DNA from: Cytobacillus sp. IB215665
GTDB taxonomy: Bacteria; Bacillota; Bacilli; Bacillales; SM2101
Length of the DNA: 64,000 nucleotides
Direction: 5' to 3'
Assembly: GCF_033963835.1 (NCBI RefSeq)
Contig: NZ_JAXBME010000003.1
Span: 62,001-126,000 of the forward strand
Part shown: positions 28,521-38,909 of the stretch, piece by piece
Layout of the letters: each line of letters starts with the position of its first letter
Numbering within the stretch: position 1 is the first letter of the stretch
Made by a program: the position numbers and the translations under genes
The notes under the pieces: generated by a model
Told to the model about the DNA's origin: nothing
Seen by the model: only the letters and a program-made list of their open reading frames with translations
Databases searched by the model: none

Positions 28521-31500
28521 TATATCACCACTTCCTGCGTTAATTTAGATTTTTCTTGCCACTCTTGTATCGACTGCATCGTAAATTCCTTAGGAGAAAT
28601 AGCTGTAAAAAACGCTTTCACTGTCTCATATTGAGTGAATACTTGTTTACTATGAGCGATAGATTTTATGCGATTAGTCAATGCTTGTTTTCCTTCATTT
28701 ATACTAATCACTGCTAATGCTTCTTTTTTCTTCAGCCAAACATCAATATTTACATCTTCTACTGCTATTAAACCAGCTGCTTCAATCTCGTGATATAGCG
28801 TGTCCTTTAATTCATCTTGTTCGTCATCAAGGTCAATAAATATTTCATTACTTCCTTCGTGTGACTGAAGATAAGAATGAAATGTCTTTGCGAGTGCTTC
28901 ATTTATCGTTAACGCAATGCTAATCCCTTCTCCAGTAGCTTTCATTTCTGGTCCAACAGTCGGATCGACCCCATTCAACTTATTAATGGAAAAAACAGGG
29001 GATTTCACAGTGTAATACGGTTGATCTTCTAGTAATCCTTTGTTGCCATACAGTTGATCTAATGTATATTTCCCAAGCAATAATTTTGTCGCAATTTGTA
29101 TAATAGGTATATTTGTTACCTTACTCACAATAGGAACTGTTCTACTAGCTCTCGGATTAACTTCAAGTACGAACACATCACCTTTGTTTAAGACGAATTG
29201 AATATTCATCACACCTGTGAAAGATAGCTTTTGAGCAATTCTTTCCGTATAAGCAACAATTTTATCTCTATCTTCATCTGTTAGACTATTTGCTGGTAAA
29301 ACAGCATAACTGTCTCCTGAATGAACTCCTGCTCGTTCAATATGTTCTATGATCGTTGGAATGACTATATTTTTTCCATCCGACAACACGTCAATCTCCA
29401 CTTCTTTGTCAGGGATAAAGGCATCTATTAATACCGGGTACATACTTTGTGTTTGTTTATTAATATATCTTTTTAATTCATGCTCTGATGAATACGTGAC
29501 CATGCCCTTCCCGCCAATAACGTATGAAGGTCTCAGTAGAATCGGATAACCTATTTCACGAGCTTTTTCTAATATGTCATACTCATTTAACGCTATTTTG
29601 CCAGGTACATGTGGTACATCAATTTCTGATAGAAGCTTGTAAAAAAGATCTCTGTCTTCTAACAGATTTACACTTTGGTGGGAGGTTCCAACAATTTCAA
29701 CACCATACTTTTCTAACTGATGAACAAGATTAATTGCAGTTTGACCACCAAACTGAACGATTACTTTTTCGACACCTTCTGCTTCTATAACATTTAAAAC
29801 ATCTTCAAAGATTAATGGCTCAAAATATAAACGATCTGCTGTTTCATAATCGGTACTTACAGTTTCTGGGTTATTGTTTATCAAAATCGTTTCATACCCT
29901 TCTTGTTGTAAGGCGAAACAAGCATGAACTGAACTATAATCAAACTCGATTCCTTGACCAATCCGTATAGGACCAGAACCAATAATGAGTACCTTTTCTT
30001 TTGAAGAAGAAGCTAGTTCGTTTTCTCCAAAATAACTAGAATAATAATAAGCTGTTTTCGTCTTAAATTCAGCTGCACAAGTATCTACTATCTTATAAGA
30101 AGGAACAATTCCTAATGCCTTTCTTTTACTTCTTACATCGAGCTCATTGACATTCCATAACAAAGCGATGTACTCATCTGAAAAGCCTTTTTCTTTCATC
30201 TGTTGCATTTCTTCTTTTGTTACGTTATTTAATGACAATTGTTTTATTTTCTGTTCAAGATCAATTAATTGCGAAAATATATGCAAAAAGAAATAATTAA
30301 TCTTCGTATGCTCAAATATAACATCGACTGAAATTTCCCTGCGAAATAATTCAAGAATTACGAATAACCTTCTATCATCAGCTTCCTTTAGGAGCTTCAG
30401 GAGGGATTCTGTAGCAAATTCACATAACTCTTTTAACAACAGTCCGATGCTTTCAAGTTCAAGTGATTGAATTGCTTTTTGAATGGCCCTTTCAATATTC
30501 CGGTCAAGTGCCATGACTTCTCCTGTTGCCTTCATTTGTGTACCTAATGTCCGATCCGCAGCCGGAAATTTATCAAACGGCCACCTCGGGATTTTAACCA
30601 CAGTGTAATCTAAACTTGGTTCGAAGCTTGCAAAAGTATAACCAGTTACTGGATTGGTTAATTCTGCTAATGAATAACCAACTGCAAGTTTAGCAGCTAT
30701 TTTTGCAATTGGATAACCTGTAGCTTTTGATGCTAATGCAGATGAACGACTTACTCTTGGATTAACTTCTATTAAATAATATTGTTTACTGTATGGATCA
30801 AGTGCAAATTGAATATTGCACCCACCGACAATACCTAAAGCTGATATGATCTTTATAGATGCTGTTCTTAGCAATTGATATTCATTGTCAGAAATTGTTT
30901 GAGAAGGTGCAACTACGATTGAATCCCCTGTGTGTATTCCGACAGGATCAATATTTTCCATATTACAGATCGTAATACATGTTCCCGTTGAATCACGCAT
31001 TACTTCATATTCTATTTCTTTATAGCCAGCTACACTTTTCTCAATTAAACATTGAGAAATCGGGCTCGCTAATAACCCATTCGTTACGAATGACTTAAAC
31101 TGTTCTTCATTGTAGGCGATACCACCACCTGTTCCTCCTAATGTGTATGCAGGGCGTATAATTATCGGAAAATCTACTTTTGTTGCAAAACCTAGAGCAC
31201 CTTCCAACGTTGTTACAATTTCACTTTCAGGAACTGGTTCATCTAGTTTTTTCATAAGTTCACGAAACTCTTCTCGATCCTCACCCTTTTTTATCGATTC
31301 AATTGAAGTGCCTAATAGGCGAACATCATATTTTTCCAACACACCTTCTTCATATAAGGAAAATGCAAGATTTAACCCAGTTTGACCACCTAATGTTGCT
31401 AACAATCCATCTGGTCTTTCTTTCGCAATAATTTTTGTTACGCAGTCAACTGTTAATGGTTCAAAATAAACAACATCAGCATACAAATCATCTGTCATAA

Positions 31501-31660
31501 TTGTTGCCGGATTGTTGTTAATTAAAATTACTCTGTACCCTTCTTCTTTTAATGCTTTACATCCTTGTGTGCCTGAATAATCGAATTCTGCTGCCTGACC
31601 AATAATAATTGGACCTGACCCAATGACTAGGATGGTTTGAATTGTTGTATCTTTAGGCAT
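28520..31660 (-). CDS. carB: Carbamoyl-phosphate synthase large subunit, arginine-specific
   Basis: 1046 aa with two homologous ATP-grasp halves. Each opens with a dinucleotide-like loop: [19 protein letters not shown] near the N-terminus and [19 protein letters not shown] near residue 540. A shortened C-terminal MGS-like domain follows. The frame extends 10 codons upstream, but the ATG at 31660 (MPKDTTIQT) with AGGGGTG fits the family. It overlaps the carA end by 8 nt. Location inside the arg operon makes it the arginine-dedicated isozyme rather than PyrAB. Confidence 0.96.
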   Translation of the reverse strand: MPKDTTIQTILVIGSGPIIIGQAAEFDYSGTQGCKALKEEGYRVILINNNPATIMTDDLYADVVYFEPLTVDCVTKIIAKERPDGLLATLGGQTGLNLAFSLYEEGVLEKYDVRLLGTSIESIKKGEDREEFRELMKKLDEPVPESEIVTTLEGALGFATKVDFPIIIRPAYTLGGTGGGIAYNEEQFKSFVTNGLLASPISQCLIEKSVAGYKEIEYEVMRDSTGTCITICNMENIDPVGIHTGDSIVVAPSQTISDNEYQLLRTASIKIISALGIVGGCNIQFALDPYSKQYYLIEVNPRVSRSSALASKATGYPIAKIAAKLAVGYSLAELTNPVTGYTFASFEPSLDYTVVKIPRWPFDKFPAADRTLGTQMKATGEVMALDRNIERAIQKAIQSLELESIGLLLKELCEFATESLLKLLKEADDRRLFVILELFRREISVDVIFEHTKINYFFLHIFSQLIDLEQKIKQLSLNNVTKEEMQQMKEKGFSDEYIALLWNVNELDVRSKRKALGIVPSYKIVDTCAAEFKTKTAYYYSSYFGENELASSSKEKVLIIGSGPIRIGQGIEFDYSSVHACFALQQEGYETILINNNPETVSTDYETADRLYFEPLIFEDVLNVIEAEGVEKVIVQFGGQTAINLVHQLEKYGVEIVGTSHQSVNLLEDRDLFYKLLSEIDVPHVPGKIALNEYDILEKAREIGYPILLRPSYVIGGKGMVTYSSEHELKRYINKQTQSMYPVLIDAFIPDKEVEIDVLSDGKNIVIPTIIEHIERAGVHSGDSYAVLPANSLTDEDRDKIVAYTERIAQKLSFTGVMNIQFVLNKGDVFVLEVNPRASRTVPIVSKVTNIPIIQIATKLLLGKYTLDQLYGNKGLLEDQPYYTVKSPVFSINKLNGVDPTVGPEMKATGEGISIALTINEALAKTFHSYLQSHEGSNEIFIDLDDEQDELKDTLYHEIEAAGLIAVEDVNIDVWLKKKEALAVISINEGKQALTNRIKSIAHSKQVFTQYETVKAFFTAISPKEFTMQSIQEWQEKSKLTQEVVI

Positions 31661-32735
31661 ACACTTTCTCACCCCTAACTGTATAAACACTATCTATAAA
31701 TTCGTCAAAGACCCATTCACTTTCAACAGGCCCTGGATTTGCCTCAGGGTGGTATTGAACCGTTAATATAGGTAAAGTTTTATGAGTGATTCCTTCTATC
31801 GAACGGTCGTTTACATTGATAAAACGTGGGTGCAATGAAGTTTCACTGAGACTATGTTCATCCACAACATAACTATGATTTTGTGATGTCATAAAAACTT
31901 TATTATTTGTTAAATCACGCACTGGTTGATTAGCACCGCGATGTCCAAAAGATAATTTTAATGTATTCGCTCCAAATGTTAAGCATACGAGCTGATGTCC
32001 TAAACAAATTGCTAAGGTTGGGTAATTAGATATTATTTTTTTCAATTCACTTAAGATGTTTTCAAGTGCCTTTGGATCTCCTGGACCATTAGATAACAAT
32101 ATACCATCAGGTTGAATTTCAGTAATAGTGTTATAGTTTGTATAATATGGTACGATCGTTACCATACAGCCACGTTTTATCAATTGTTCAGCAATTGATT
32201 GTTTGTATCCAAAGTCAATAACAACAATATGTGGGAATCCCGTACCTAATGTTTGAATGTTCTTAGTAGATACTTCAGCAACAGCCAGTGTTTCTTCATG
32301 TGAATGCTTTATGTTGGTAAAATGTGTATTCGGTATATGAGATATTTGCCCTATCATAGTGCCACTATCCCGAATTGTTTTGACGATGGCCCTCGTATCA
32401 ATATGTGTAATTAATGGAACATTCCATTTCCTTAAATACTGTTCTAGTGTTTTCTCAGCTTCAAAATGATTTAATGATTCTTTCGCTTCGTACACGATTA
32501 CTCCAGCAACATGTGGTTTGTTACTTTCAAAATCTACAGCGTTAATTCCATAGTTCCCTATTAAAGGATAGGTAAAAACAATAATTTGTCCTTTATACGA
32601 AGGATCAGTGAGAACCTCTTGATATCCTGTCATTCCTGTAAAGAACACAACTTCACCAAATATATTAGTCGAAAGAGGTGATTTTATGTCCCCTTCGTAG
32701 ACATTCCCATTCGTTAACGTTAAATATGCTTTCAT
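31653..32735 (-). CDS. carA: Carbamoyl-phosphate synthase small subunit, arginine-specific
   Basis: 360 aa glutaminase subunit that supplies ammonia to CarB. The N-terminal CPSase domain (LTNGNVYEG, GEVVFFTGMTGYQEV) is followed by a class I amidotransferase domain with Cys244 in AICLGHQ and the His329-Pro-Glu331 dyad in QYHPEANPGP. AGAGGTG precedes ATG. It overlaps carB by 8 nt (ATGCCTAA). Confidence 0.97.
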   Translation of the reverse strand: MKAYLTLTNGNVYEGDIKSPLSTNIFGEVVFFTGMTGYQEVLTDPSYKGQIIVFTYPLIGNYGINAVDFESNKPHVAGVIVYEAKESLNHFEAEKTLEQYLRKWNVPLITHIDTRAIVKTIRDSGTMIGQISHIPNTHFTNIKHSHEETLAVAEVSTKNIQTLGTGFPHIVVIDFGYKQSIAEQLIKRGCMVTIVPYYTNYNTITEIQPDGILLSNGPGDPKALENILSELKKIISNYPTLAICLGHQLVCLTFGANTLKLSFGHRGANQPVRDLTNNKVFMTSQNHSYVVDEHSLSETSLHPRFINVNDRSIEGITHKTLPILTVQYHPEANPGPVESEWVFDEFIDSVYTVRGEKVYA

Positions 32736-32809
32736 GCTACACCTCTTTTGTATTTTTATTTATCTTGTTGAATTTTTATGCATTATAGGTTAAAAAAATA
32801 AACAACAAG

Positions 32810-33973
32810 TTACTTAGCTACGACTGCTTTATCTGATAAAACTTTACTAATGATATTTATTGCGTAATTTAATTCATCATATGTTACTGTAAGTGGTGGT
32901 AATAGCCGAATCACATGTGGACCTGCTGGTAATACAAGTAGCCCTTCCTCACGGACTTTCGATATGATATCTGTCACATTTATATTACAAGCTATCCCAA
33001 TCATCAATCCTTCTCCACGAATTTCTTCGATGAAGTTTACATGCTTACAAACATCACTCAGTTTATTAGTTAAATAGGCTGCTTTTTGTTCAACTTCCTG
33101 TAAAAAAACGTCATCAAATATTATTTCTAATGTTGCTTTTGCTGCAGCGGTAGCTATTGGGTTTCCACCAAATGTTGAACCGTGAGAGCCTGGACCAAAT
33201 GTATTGATTAGATTCTCAGTTCCAATCATTGCACCGATAGGTAAGCCACTTCCTAACCCCTTGGCAACAGTAATAATATCTGGTGAAAGGTCGAATTTTT
33301 GATATGCAAACTTAGATGCCGTTCTTCCAACCCCAGTTTGTACTTCGTCAACAATTAGGAGTGCTCCATACTCGTTACATAACTCCTCAACCCTTTGTAA
33401 AAAATCACGCTTAGCTGGTACAACTCCACCTTCACCTTGAACAATTTCTAGCATAACGGCTGCTACATGACTATCAATCACTTTTTCTATCGCTTCGATA
33501 TCATTAAATGGAAGATAAAGAAACTCTTCTAATAAAGGTCCAAATCCATCATGAACCTTATCCTGCCCTGTAGCCGTCATCGTAGCAAATGTTCTGCCGT
33601 GAAATGACTGTTTAAATGTAATTATTCTTGATCTATTCGTATGTTTTCTTGCTAGTTTAATTGCTGCCTCATTTGCTTCTGCACCGCTGTTACAGAAGAA
33701 GACTGCTGAACCGTTACTATTTTCAACTAGTAGACGTGAGACTTCTTCCTGTGAGTCAACATGAAACAAATTTGAGACGTGCCAAAACGATTGTAATTGT
33801 TTTTCTAATGCTTGTTGAACTTTTGGATGACGGTGACCTAGATTACATACGCCTATTCCAGATACAAAATCTAGATAACTTTTGCCCATTTCGTCAGTTA
33901 TATGTGAACCTTCAGCTGAAGCAACATGAATGTCCCAACGCTGATAAGTTGGAAATAACGTTTCTTTCGTCAT
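32810..33973 (-). CDS. argD: Acetylornithine aminotransferase
   Basis: 387 aa class III PLP aminotransferase acting on N-acetylglutamate semialdehyde. The PLP lysine is Lys238 in [27 protein letters not shown] binds the cofactor phosphate. The frame is open far upstream (to 34207) through a repeat element, but GGGAGGGAGC before the ATG at 33973 and the family N-terminus give this start. A 250-bp gap containing a repeat separates it from argB, unlike the tight spacing elsewhere in the operon. Confidence 0.96.
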   Translation of the reverse strand: MTKETLFPTYQRWDIHVASAEGSHITDEMGKSYLDFVSGIGVCNLGHRHPKVQQALEKQLQSFWHVSNLFHVDSQEEVSRLLVENSNGSAVFFCNSGAEANEAAIKLARKHTNRSRIITFKQSFHGRTFATMTATGQDKVHDGFGPLLEEFLYLPFNDIEAIEKVIDSHVAAVMLEIVQGEGGVVPAKRDFLQRVEELCNEYGALLIVDEVQTGVGRTASKFAYQKFDLSPDIITVAKGLGSGLPIGAMIGTENLINTFGPGSHGSTFGGNPIATAAAKATLEIIFDDVFLQEVEQKAAYLTNKLSDVCKHVNFIEEIRGEGLMIGIACNINVTDIISKVREEGLLVLPAGPHVIRLLPPLTVTYDELNYAINIISKVLSDKAVVAK

Positions 33974-33992
33974 TGTAAGCTCCCTCCCAATT

Positions 33993-34118
33993 AGAAAAGC
34001 GCAAGCGACTGTAACATCCCCGACAAGCACTGGACACATTTCACATAAAGATGTTTTTTTTCCTTCGGTTGAAATGGCGAAGCAGCCTCGAGGGATGGGT
34101 GCTAGTGCTAGATATAGA
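33993..34118 (+). repeat. Bacillus-type AAAAGCGCAAGCG intergenic repeat inside the arg operon
   Basis: About 125 bp beginning AGAAAAGCGCAAGCGACTG, with internal CCCCGACAAGCACTGGACAC and GAAATGGCGAAGCAGCC, and ending GGTGCTAGTGCTAGATATAG. I recognise this pattern from memory as a dispersed non-coding element frequent in Bacillus genomes. It is richer in GC than its surroundings. It lies between argB and argD on the strand opposite to the operon and must be transcribed in the arg mRNA. Confidence 0.7.
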
Positions 34119-34223
34119 TAACCCCTGAATAGCGAATGATACTCTGAAAAAATACTATACTTTCCATTTATTAAACACATTCTTTTAATGTACTCTTTAT
34201 TGATCAAGAGTTATTAAAAACTC

Positions 34224-34991
34224 TTACAATTTTCTTATTTTCGTTCCGTACAACGACCCGCTGGCAGATAAGATGCTATTTTTCCCGCTGACAATCATCA
34301 CTTCTTGTAGTTTGTCTGATAATGAGTGAATAGCCGCTTTGACCTTTGGAATCATACCTCCATAAATCGTCCCATCACTTATCATGTCATTAATTTGGTT
34401 TTCAGATGCTTCTTCCAAAAGAATACCATTTTGTAATATTCCTGGAACGTCTGTAACAAACAATAATTGTTTTGCATTGAGTGCTTCAGCAATACTCCCT
34501 GCTGCTGAATCAGCATTAATATTGTATTTCCCCCCTTGTGAACTCATGCCTATTGGTGCAACAACTGGGATGTAGTCATCGTTAAGTAGCGTTATAAGCA
34601 AATCCACGTTTACATGATCAACTTCACCTACGTAACCTAGCTTCCCAAATTCAATAGGCTTCACTAGCAACATTTGGCCATCACAACCTGATAGTCCTAC
34701 AGCTTTGAGACCATATTGAGATAAATTAGTCACAAATTGTTTATTAACCTTTCCAGCTAAAGTCATTTCTACTACATCTAACACATCTTTTGTCGTTTTA
34801 CGTAAGCCATCAACAAATTCCACTCGTATGTTCATACGTGACAATAATTGGTTAATAACTGGCCCGCCACCGTGTACAATAACCACTTTCTTTCCTCGTT
34901 TTTGAAGTTCATGGAGCGCTTTAAAAAACTGTGCTGAAAGCTCTGTTATAACACTTCCTCCACATTTAATTACGATGATGTCATTACTCAT
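34224..34991 (-). CDS. argB: N-acetylglutamate kinase
   Basis: 255 aa amino-acid kinase that phosphorylates N-acetylglutamate. KCGGS at residues 9-13 and VIVHGGGPVINQLL at about 37-50 bind ATP and substrate, and FVTDVPGIL is the second phosphate-binding region. Two ATG codons are near the start; the one at 34991 is six bases after AGGAGG, while that at 34997 touches it. It follows argJ by 11 nt. Without the N-terminal helix of arginine-inhibited forms, it is probably not feedback-controlled, as fits an argJ cycle. Confidence 0.95.
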   Translation of the reverse strand: MSNDIIVIKCGGSVITELSAQFFKALHELQKRGKKVVIVHGGGPVINQLLSRMNIRVEFVDGLRKTTKDVLDVVEMTLAGKVNKQFVTNLSQYGLKAVGLSGCDGQMLLVKPIEFGKLGYVGEVDHVNVDLLITLLNDDYIPVVAPIGMSSQGGKYNINADSAAGSIAEALNAKQLLFVTDVPGILQNGILLEEASENQINDMISDGTIYGGMIPKVKAAIHSLSDKLQEVMIVSGKNSILSASGSLYGTKIRKL

Positions 34992-35002
34992 CCCCATCCT
35001 CC

Positions 35003-36238
35003 TTACGTTCGGTAGCTTGCATTAATTTTGACGTAATCATAAGTTAAGTCACAGCCCCATGCTACTCCTTCGCCATCACCTATATTCAAATGTACCTCAA
35101 TATAAATATCATCATTTGCTAAATATGCTGTTGCTCTTTCCTCGGAGAACGGCTGTGGTTGACTCGCAATTAACATCTTTATTGAACCGACCGTAATATC
35201 TACAGTATTTGGATTAACTGATGCACTACTATGTCCAATCGCCCCAATTATTCTTCCCCAGTTCGCATCATTACCGTAAATCGCTGTTTTAACAAGGTTA
35301 GAACCGACAATTTGTTTAGCCATTTCCCTTGCTTCATCGTCGTTTACTGCACCTTTCACTTTCACTTCAATAAGCTTTGTTGCTCCTTCCCCATCACGAG
35401 CAATTTGTTTAGCTAAATCTTCACATACATGCTTTAAAGCTGTGTAAAACTGCTTCCATTCAGAATGTGTTGGGGTTAATGGTTCATTATTAGCTAACCC
35501 GTTAGCCATCACAATAACCATGTCATTTGTAGATGTCTCACCATCAACAGTTATTTGATTAAATGATTGATTCGTTATTATTCGTAACGTATTTTGTAAA
35601 ATTGTTGAATCAATATTGGCATCTGTCGTAATAAATGAAAGCATAGTAGCCATGTTGGGGTGAATCATACCAGAACCTTTAGCCACTCCACCTATTGTCA
35701 CTGCCTTTCCATCAATAATGGTCTGATAACATGCCTTTTTTGTAACGGTATCAGTCGTTAAAATAGCTGATTCAAAATGCTGTGCATTTTTTTTCGTTTT
35801 GTTAGGTTTGAGTTTTTTTATTCCAGAACGGATCTTATTCATTTGTAATAAATCACCTATTACTCCTGTTGAAGCTACTGCAATGAGGTGTTCTTGCATC
35901 GAAAATTGTGTAGCACATAAATGTCTCATTTCATATGCATCCTGCATACCTTGTTCACCAGTGCATGCGTTGGCACAGGCACTGTTTACAACGATAGCTT
36001 GAAGCTTGTTTTCAACTGCAATACTTTGTTGCGTAACTTTTAATGGAGGTGCTTGAAAATGACTTTGCGTGTATACTGCAGCACATGTAGCTGGTACTTC
36101 ACTGAGAACAATACCAAGATCATTCTTTGTGTATCGTAACCCTGCATGAACTCCATCCGTTTGAAACCCTTTTGGAGATGTTATCGTTCCTTCTGGCAAT
36201 ACATTAACAGTACCTACTTTTGTTTTCATATTAATCAA
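35003..36238 (-). CDS. argJ: Bifunctional ornithine acetyltransferase / N-acetylglutamate synthase
   Basis: 411 aa ArgJ that recycles the acetyl group from acetylornithine to glutamate. The autocleavage site is before Thr198 in HPNMATML, which would split it into alpha and beta chains and make Thr198 the nucleophile. GDGEGATKLIEV is conserved in the beta chain. A TTG at 36238 lies seven bases after GGAGG and is preferred to the ATG three codons later. It lies 51 nt after argC. Confidence 0.95.
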   Translation of the reverse strand: MINMKTKVGTVNVLPEGTITSPKGFQTDGVHAGLRYTKNDLGIVLSEVPATCAAVYTQSHFQAPPLKVTQQSIAVENKLQAIVVNSACANACTGEQGMQDAYEMRHLCATQFSMQEHLIAVASTGVIGDLLQMNKIRSGIKKLKPNKTKKNAQHFESAILTTDTVTKKACYQTIIDGKAVTIGGVAKGSGMIHPNMATMLSFITTDANIDSTILQNTLRIITNQSFNQITVDGETSTNDMVIVMANGLANNEPLTPTHSEWKQFYTALKHVCEDLAKQIARDGEGATKLIEVKVKGAVNDDEAREMAKQIVGSNLVKTAIYGNDANWGRIIGAIGHSSASVNPNTVDITVGSIKMLIASQPQPFSEERATAYLANDDIYIEVHLNIGDGEGVAWGCDLTYDYVKINASYRT

Positions 36239-36289
36239 ACTTATTCCTCCATTATTTTTTCGTAAGAGAAAGTAAAAAATATATATCGC

Positions 36290-37321
36290 CTATGGATAAA
36301 CAGGAAGTAAATTTAAGCCAGTATGTTCATCCATACCTAGTATAATATTTAAGTTTTGAATAGCCTGACCTGCTGCTCCCTTTACGAGATTATCAATCAC
36401 TGAAACAATTGTAATTCTTCCAGTTCGTTCATCATTCACCAATGCAATATCACAATAATTTGAACCATAAACTTCCTTCGTTGAAGGGAATGTATCCTTT
36501 AATCGTACAAAATAATGCTCATCATATGCACATCTATAAATATCATACAGCTCCTCTATTTTGAGCTGTTTTTTAGGCTCAACATACATTGTAGCCATAA
36601 TCCCTCGAGTCATTGGAACAAGATGGGTGCTTAATGTAATTGGTTGAATGTTGTCATTCCAATTTAGGAGCATTTGCTCTATTTCTGGAATATGCTGATG
36701 TTTATTTACTTTATAGATTTTTAGGTTCTCATTTGTTTCAGCAAAATGAACAGAGGTAGCTAAATTTCTTCCTGCTCCAGAAACACCTGATTTTGCATCA
36801 ATAATGATCGACTCTTCCTTAATTAAGTTCAACTGAACTAAAGGTGCTAACCCGAGTAATACTGCTGTAGGGTAACAACCGGGATTTGCAATGATTTTAG
36901 CTTCACTAATTTTATTGCTGTTCCACTCGGATAATCCATACACAGCTTCCTCGACTATTTGAGATGGAGCTGGTGTCTTGTTATACCATCTTTCATAAGA
37001 TTTATTATCTTGTAGCCGTAAATCACCTGATAAATCAATGATATGTGTATCATACTCACTTAATTGTGGTGTCAATTCACTAGATACACCAGCAGGTGTT
37101 GCCATAAATACCACATCTACCTCACTACCAATTTTGTCAATATCAATACTCTCTAATTGAAAGTTCAAACTTCCAGATAAATGTCCATACATCTGCCCTA
37201 ATGGTAATCCATCATTAGAAGATGAATGAACAGAATGAACATTAACGACTGGATGTTGCTGCAATAAACGTAATAGTTCTACTCCTCCATAACCTGTTGC
37301 ACCGATTACAGCAGCTCTCAT
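36290..37321 (-). CDS. argC: N-acetyl-gamma-glutamyl-phosphate reductase
   Basis: 343 aa NADPH-dependent reductase. The N-terminal Rossmann motif GATGYGGVE is at 7-15 and the catalytic Cys149 lies in NPGCYPTA. HQHIPEIEQ and VPMTRGI belong to the substrate domain. The frame runs upstream to 37360, but the ATG at 37321 with AGAGGGGG upstream is the family start. It is the first gene of the arginine operon, about 100 nt after a sigma-A promoter. Confidence 0.96.
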   Translation of the reverse strand: MRAAVIGATGYGGVELLRLLQQHPVVNVHSVHSSSNDGLPLGQMYGHLSGSLNFQLESIDIDKIGSEVDVVFMATPAGVSSELTPQLSEYDTHIIDLSGDLRLQDNKSYERWYNKTPAPSQIVEEAVYGLSEWNSNKISEAKIIANPGCYPTAVLLGLAPLVQLNLIKEESIIIDAKSGVSGAGRNLATSVHFAETNENLKIYKVNKHQHIPEIEQMLLNWNDNIQPITLSTHLVPMTRGIMATMYVEPKKQLKIEELYDIYRCAYDEHYFVRLKDTFPSTKEVYGSNYCDIALVNDERTGRITIVSVIDNLVKGAAGQAIQNLNIILGMDEHTGLNLLPVYP

Positions 37322-37427
37322 CTCCGATCCCCCTCTATTTCTTAGGCAGCATTGATTCACTCAATCCAAAGCTACCCCTCTGTCGTCTTTGTCATGCTTT
37401 TTTAAACATCACGTAAAATTAGTTTTC

Positions 37428-37456
37428 ATTATAATACTGAATAAATATAAAATCAA
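37428..37456 (-). promoter_or_regulatory. Sigma-A promoter of the arginine operon
   Basis: On the minus strand TTGATT (37456-37451), a 17-base spacer and a perfect TATAAT (37433-37428) lie about 107 nt upstream of the argC start codon. The spacer contains the ARG-box-like sequence. Confidence 0.75.
37436..37453. promoter_or_regulatory. ARG-box-like operator (AhrC/ArgR)
   Basis: ACTGAATAAATATAAAAT contains one perfect TGAAT half-site and a degenerate second half, compared with the ArgR palindrome TGAAT-N4-ATTCA. It overlaps the promoter spacer, where AhrC represses argC in B. subtilis. Single-site evidence only. Confidence 0.5.
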
Positions 37457-37595
37457 TTGTATTTTTATAAATAAATTATAAAAATCTTAAACTATTATAT
37501 AAATACTATTAATTACGCTGTAAAAATAGAACAGACATTAAATCAACCTATGTTGTAGCTTAGTGGAATATTGACACTAAAAACAAATGAACTAC

Positions 37596-37630
37596 AAAGA
37601 GCTAACCTTTTATAGGTTAGCTCTCATTAT
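37596..37630 (-). terminator. Stem-loop after ywiC homologue
   Basis: AGAGCTAACC, loop TTTTATA, GGTTAGCTCT. The stem is strong; on the minus strand it is followed by TTTGTAG, a short U-run. Confidence 0.65.
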
Positions 37631-37660
37631 TAATACGATATACACTTCTTCAAAGCAATT

Positions 37661-38374
37661 TTAGATCAGCACAACAACGACTAAGAAAAAATAAACAGCA
37701 TTAATAATTTCCCAGATACCTACCTTCAAGACTGAAACATTTTTTCCATAAAAGTAAAAAGCACGGACTACACTCGGTATATACGCAATAATAAACCAAG
37801 GGTAGCCACTTAAAAATAATATAACTATGATTCCTAGATGGTAGCCCCAAGAAATCCAACGGTATGCATTATTTTTCTTCTCTCTTATCATTGTTTTCAC
37901 ATAAAATGTACTTCCTATAAAGAAGAACATTGAAAGTAACAAAATCCCAATAGCAACAAAATCTATCGAACCAGTTCCCCCATAATAACTAGCTACTCCA
38001 CCAATACTAAATGATGTAATTGCACTCATGTCATTTAGTAGAGCACGCTCTTGGTTTTTCTTTGCAAAATACACATTCACCACGAAAAAAGGCAACATGA
38101 CAATGCCAAAGTAAATAAGTTTATAATTAATAATCAATGTTATAACTAAACAAATAAGAGCTGGAAACATATAAATAAATGTCCATTTGAGATAAAATTC
38201 GCGTCGCTTTCCCTTCAAAAACATGAGCAAAGGATATGTACCTAAATAAAGTAATAGCCAGCCACCAAATAATGGGATATGTATCATAGAAGGCTGCCCA
38301 GCAAATATTCCTACCAAAAATGGGATGAGTAACATAGCCCATGCACCATGTTGTTTCGGAATCAAAGGTTTCAT
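37661..38374 (-). CDS. ywiC: YwiC-like integral membrane protein
   Basis: 237 aa with about eight membrane helices. The N-terminus MKPLIPKQHGAWAMLLIPF is the hallmark of the YwiC-like family. In B. subtilis ywiC lies in the narK-fnr region and is under anaerobic control; its biochemical function is unknown. GAGGTG precedes ATG. Here it is a single gene between the arg operon and the acyl-CoA cluster, with an FNR site at exactly class II spacing, so anaerobic induction has been kept without the nar neighbours. Confidence 0.88.
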   Translation of the reverse strand: MKPLIPKQHGAWAMLLIPFLVGIFAGQPSMIHIPLFGGWLLLYLGTYPLLMFLKGKRREFYLKWTFIYMFPALICLVITLIINYKLIYFGIVMLPFFVVNVYFAKKNQERALLNDMSAITSFSIGGVASYYGGTGSIDFVAIGILLLSMFFFIGSTFYVKTMIREKKNNAYRWISWGYHLGIIVILFLSGYPWFIIAYIPSVVRAFYFYGKNVSVLKVGIWEIINAVYFFLVVVVLI

Positions 38375-38408
38375 ACTCGTTCACCTCACCTAAACTTTCT
38401 TAGTTGTT

Positions 38409-38451
38409 ATTATAATGAAACAACATAAAACATTAAGTGAGATAAATCACA
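38409..38451 (-). promoter_or_regulatory. FNR-activated promoter of the ywiC homologue
   Basis: On the minus strand TGTGA-TTTATC-TCACT (38451-38436) is a perfect match to the B. subtilis FNR consensus. After 21 bases comes a perfect TATAAT (38414-38409), putting the box centre at -41.5. No -35 hexamer is needed in this arrangement. Confidence 0.85.
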
Positions 38452-38909
38452 AAGTTTTAGCTACCATATAGCCTTTCATGACTTTTTAGGAACAATTAAG
38501 AGAGAAACTATTATGAAATGTGTCTATTTAGTCCATTTTTAGTTACTATAACAAACTGTTCAAAAAACCCCTTGAAAAATAACTGTAGAAACTAACTTAT
38601 ACACGATGTTCAAAACTCTTGTTTACTTATCGTTACATGAGCTGTATTAATAATCACCTGAATATTTACGTTCCTGGTAATAATGATATTTCTCATGGTA
38701 GTAGACTCACGCTAATTCGCCGAGTTATGCGGTTTTGCTTTTCTGAATACGCACTATAAGGCTAGAAGCTTAAGACTTCTAGCCTAAAATGTCCTAGAAT
38801 AGACTACTTAGTTAAAATTAATTACAACACGTCAAGCGAACTGGTTCTTTTTTAAAAAAACCTCGTCAACTTATTTATCTTACGATTTTATATTACTTTG
38901 CATCTTTCT
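38452..38909. other. 458-bp non-coding gap with one perfect hairpin
   Basis: The only structure I see is AGGCTAGAAG, loop CTTAAGA, CTTCTAGCCT at 38759-38785, a perfect 10-bp stem without a U-run on either strand. It lies 125 nt beyond the end of the acyl-CoA cluster. No credible open frame or repeat-family member was found. Confidence 0.5.

Noticed and set aside
28520-31660. carB as the pyrimidine-pathway isozyme PyrAB
   Set aside because: It is embedded and translationally coupled in the arginine operon between carA and argF, with no pyr genes nearby.
33974-34207. 78-residue N-terminal extension of argD
   Set aside because: The extension is a translation of the intergenic repeat. The ATG at 33973 has a strong ribosome binding site and the family N-terminus.
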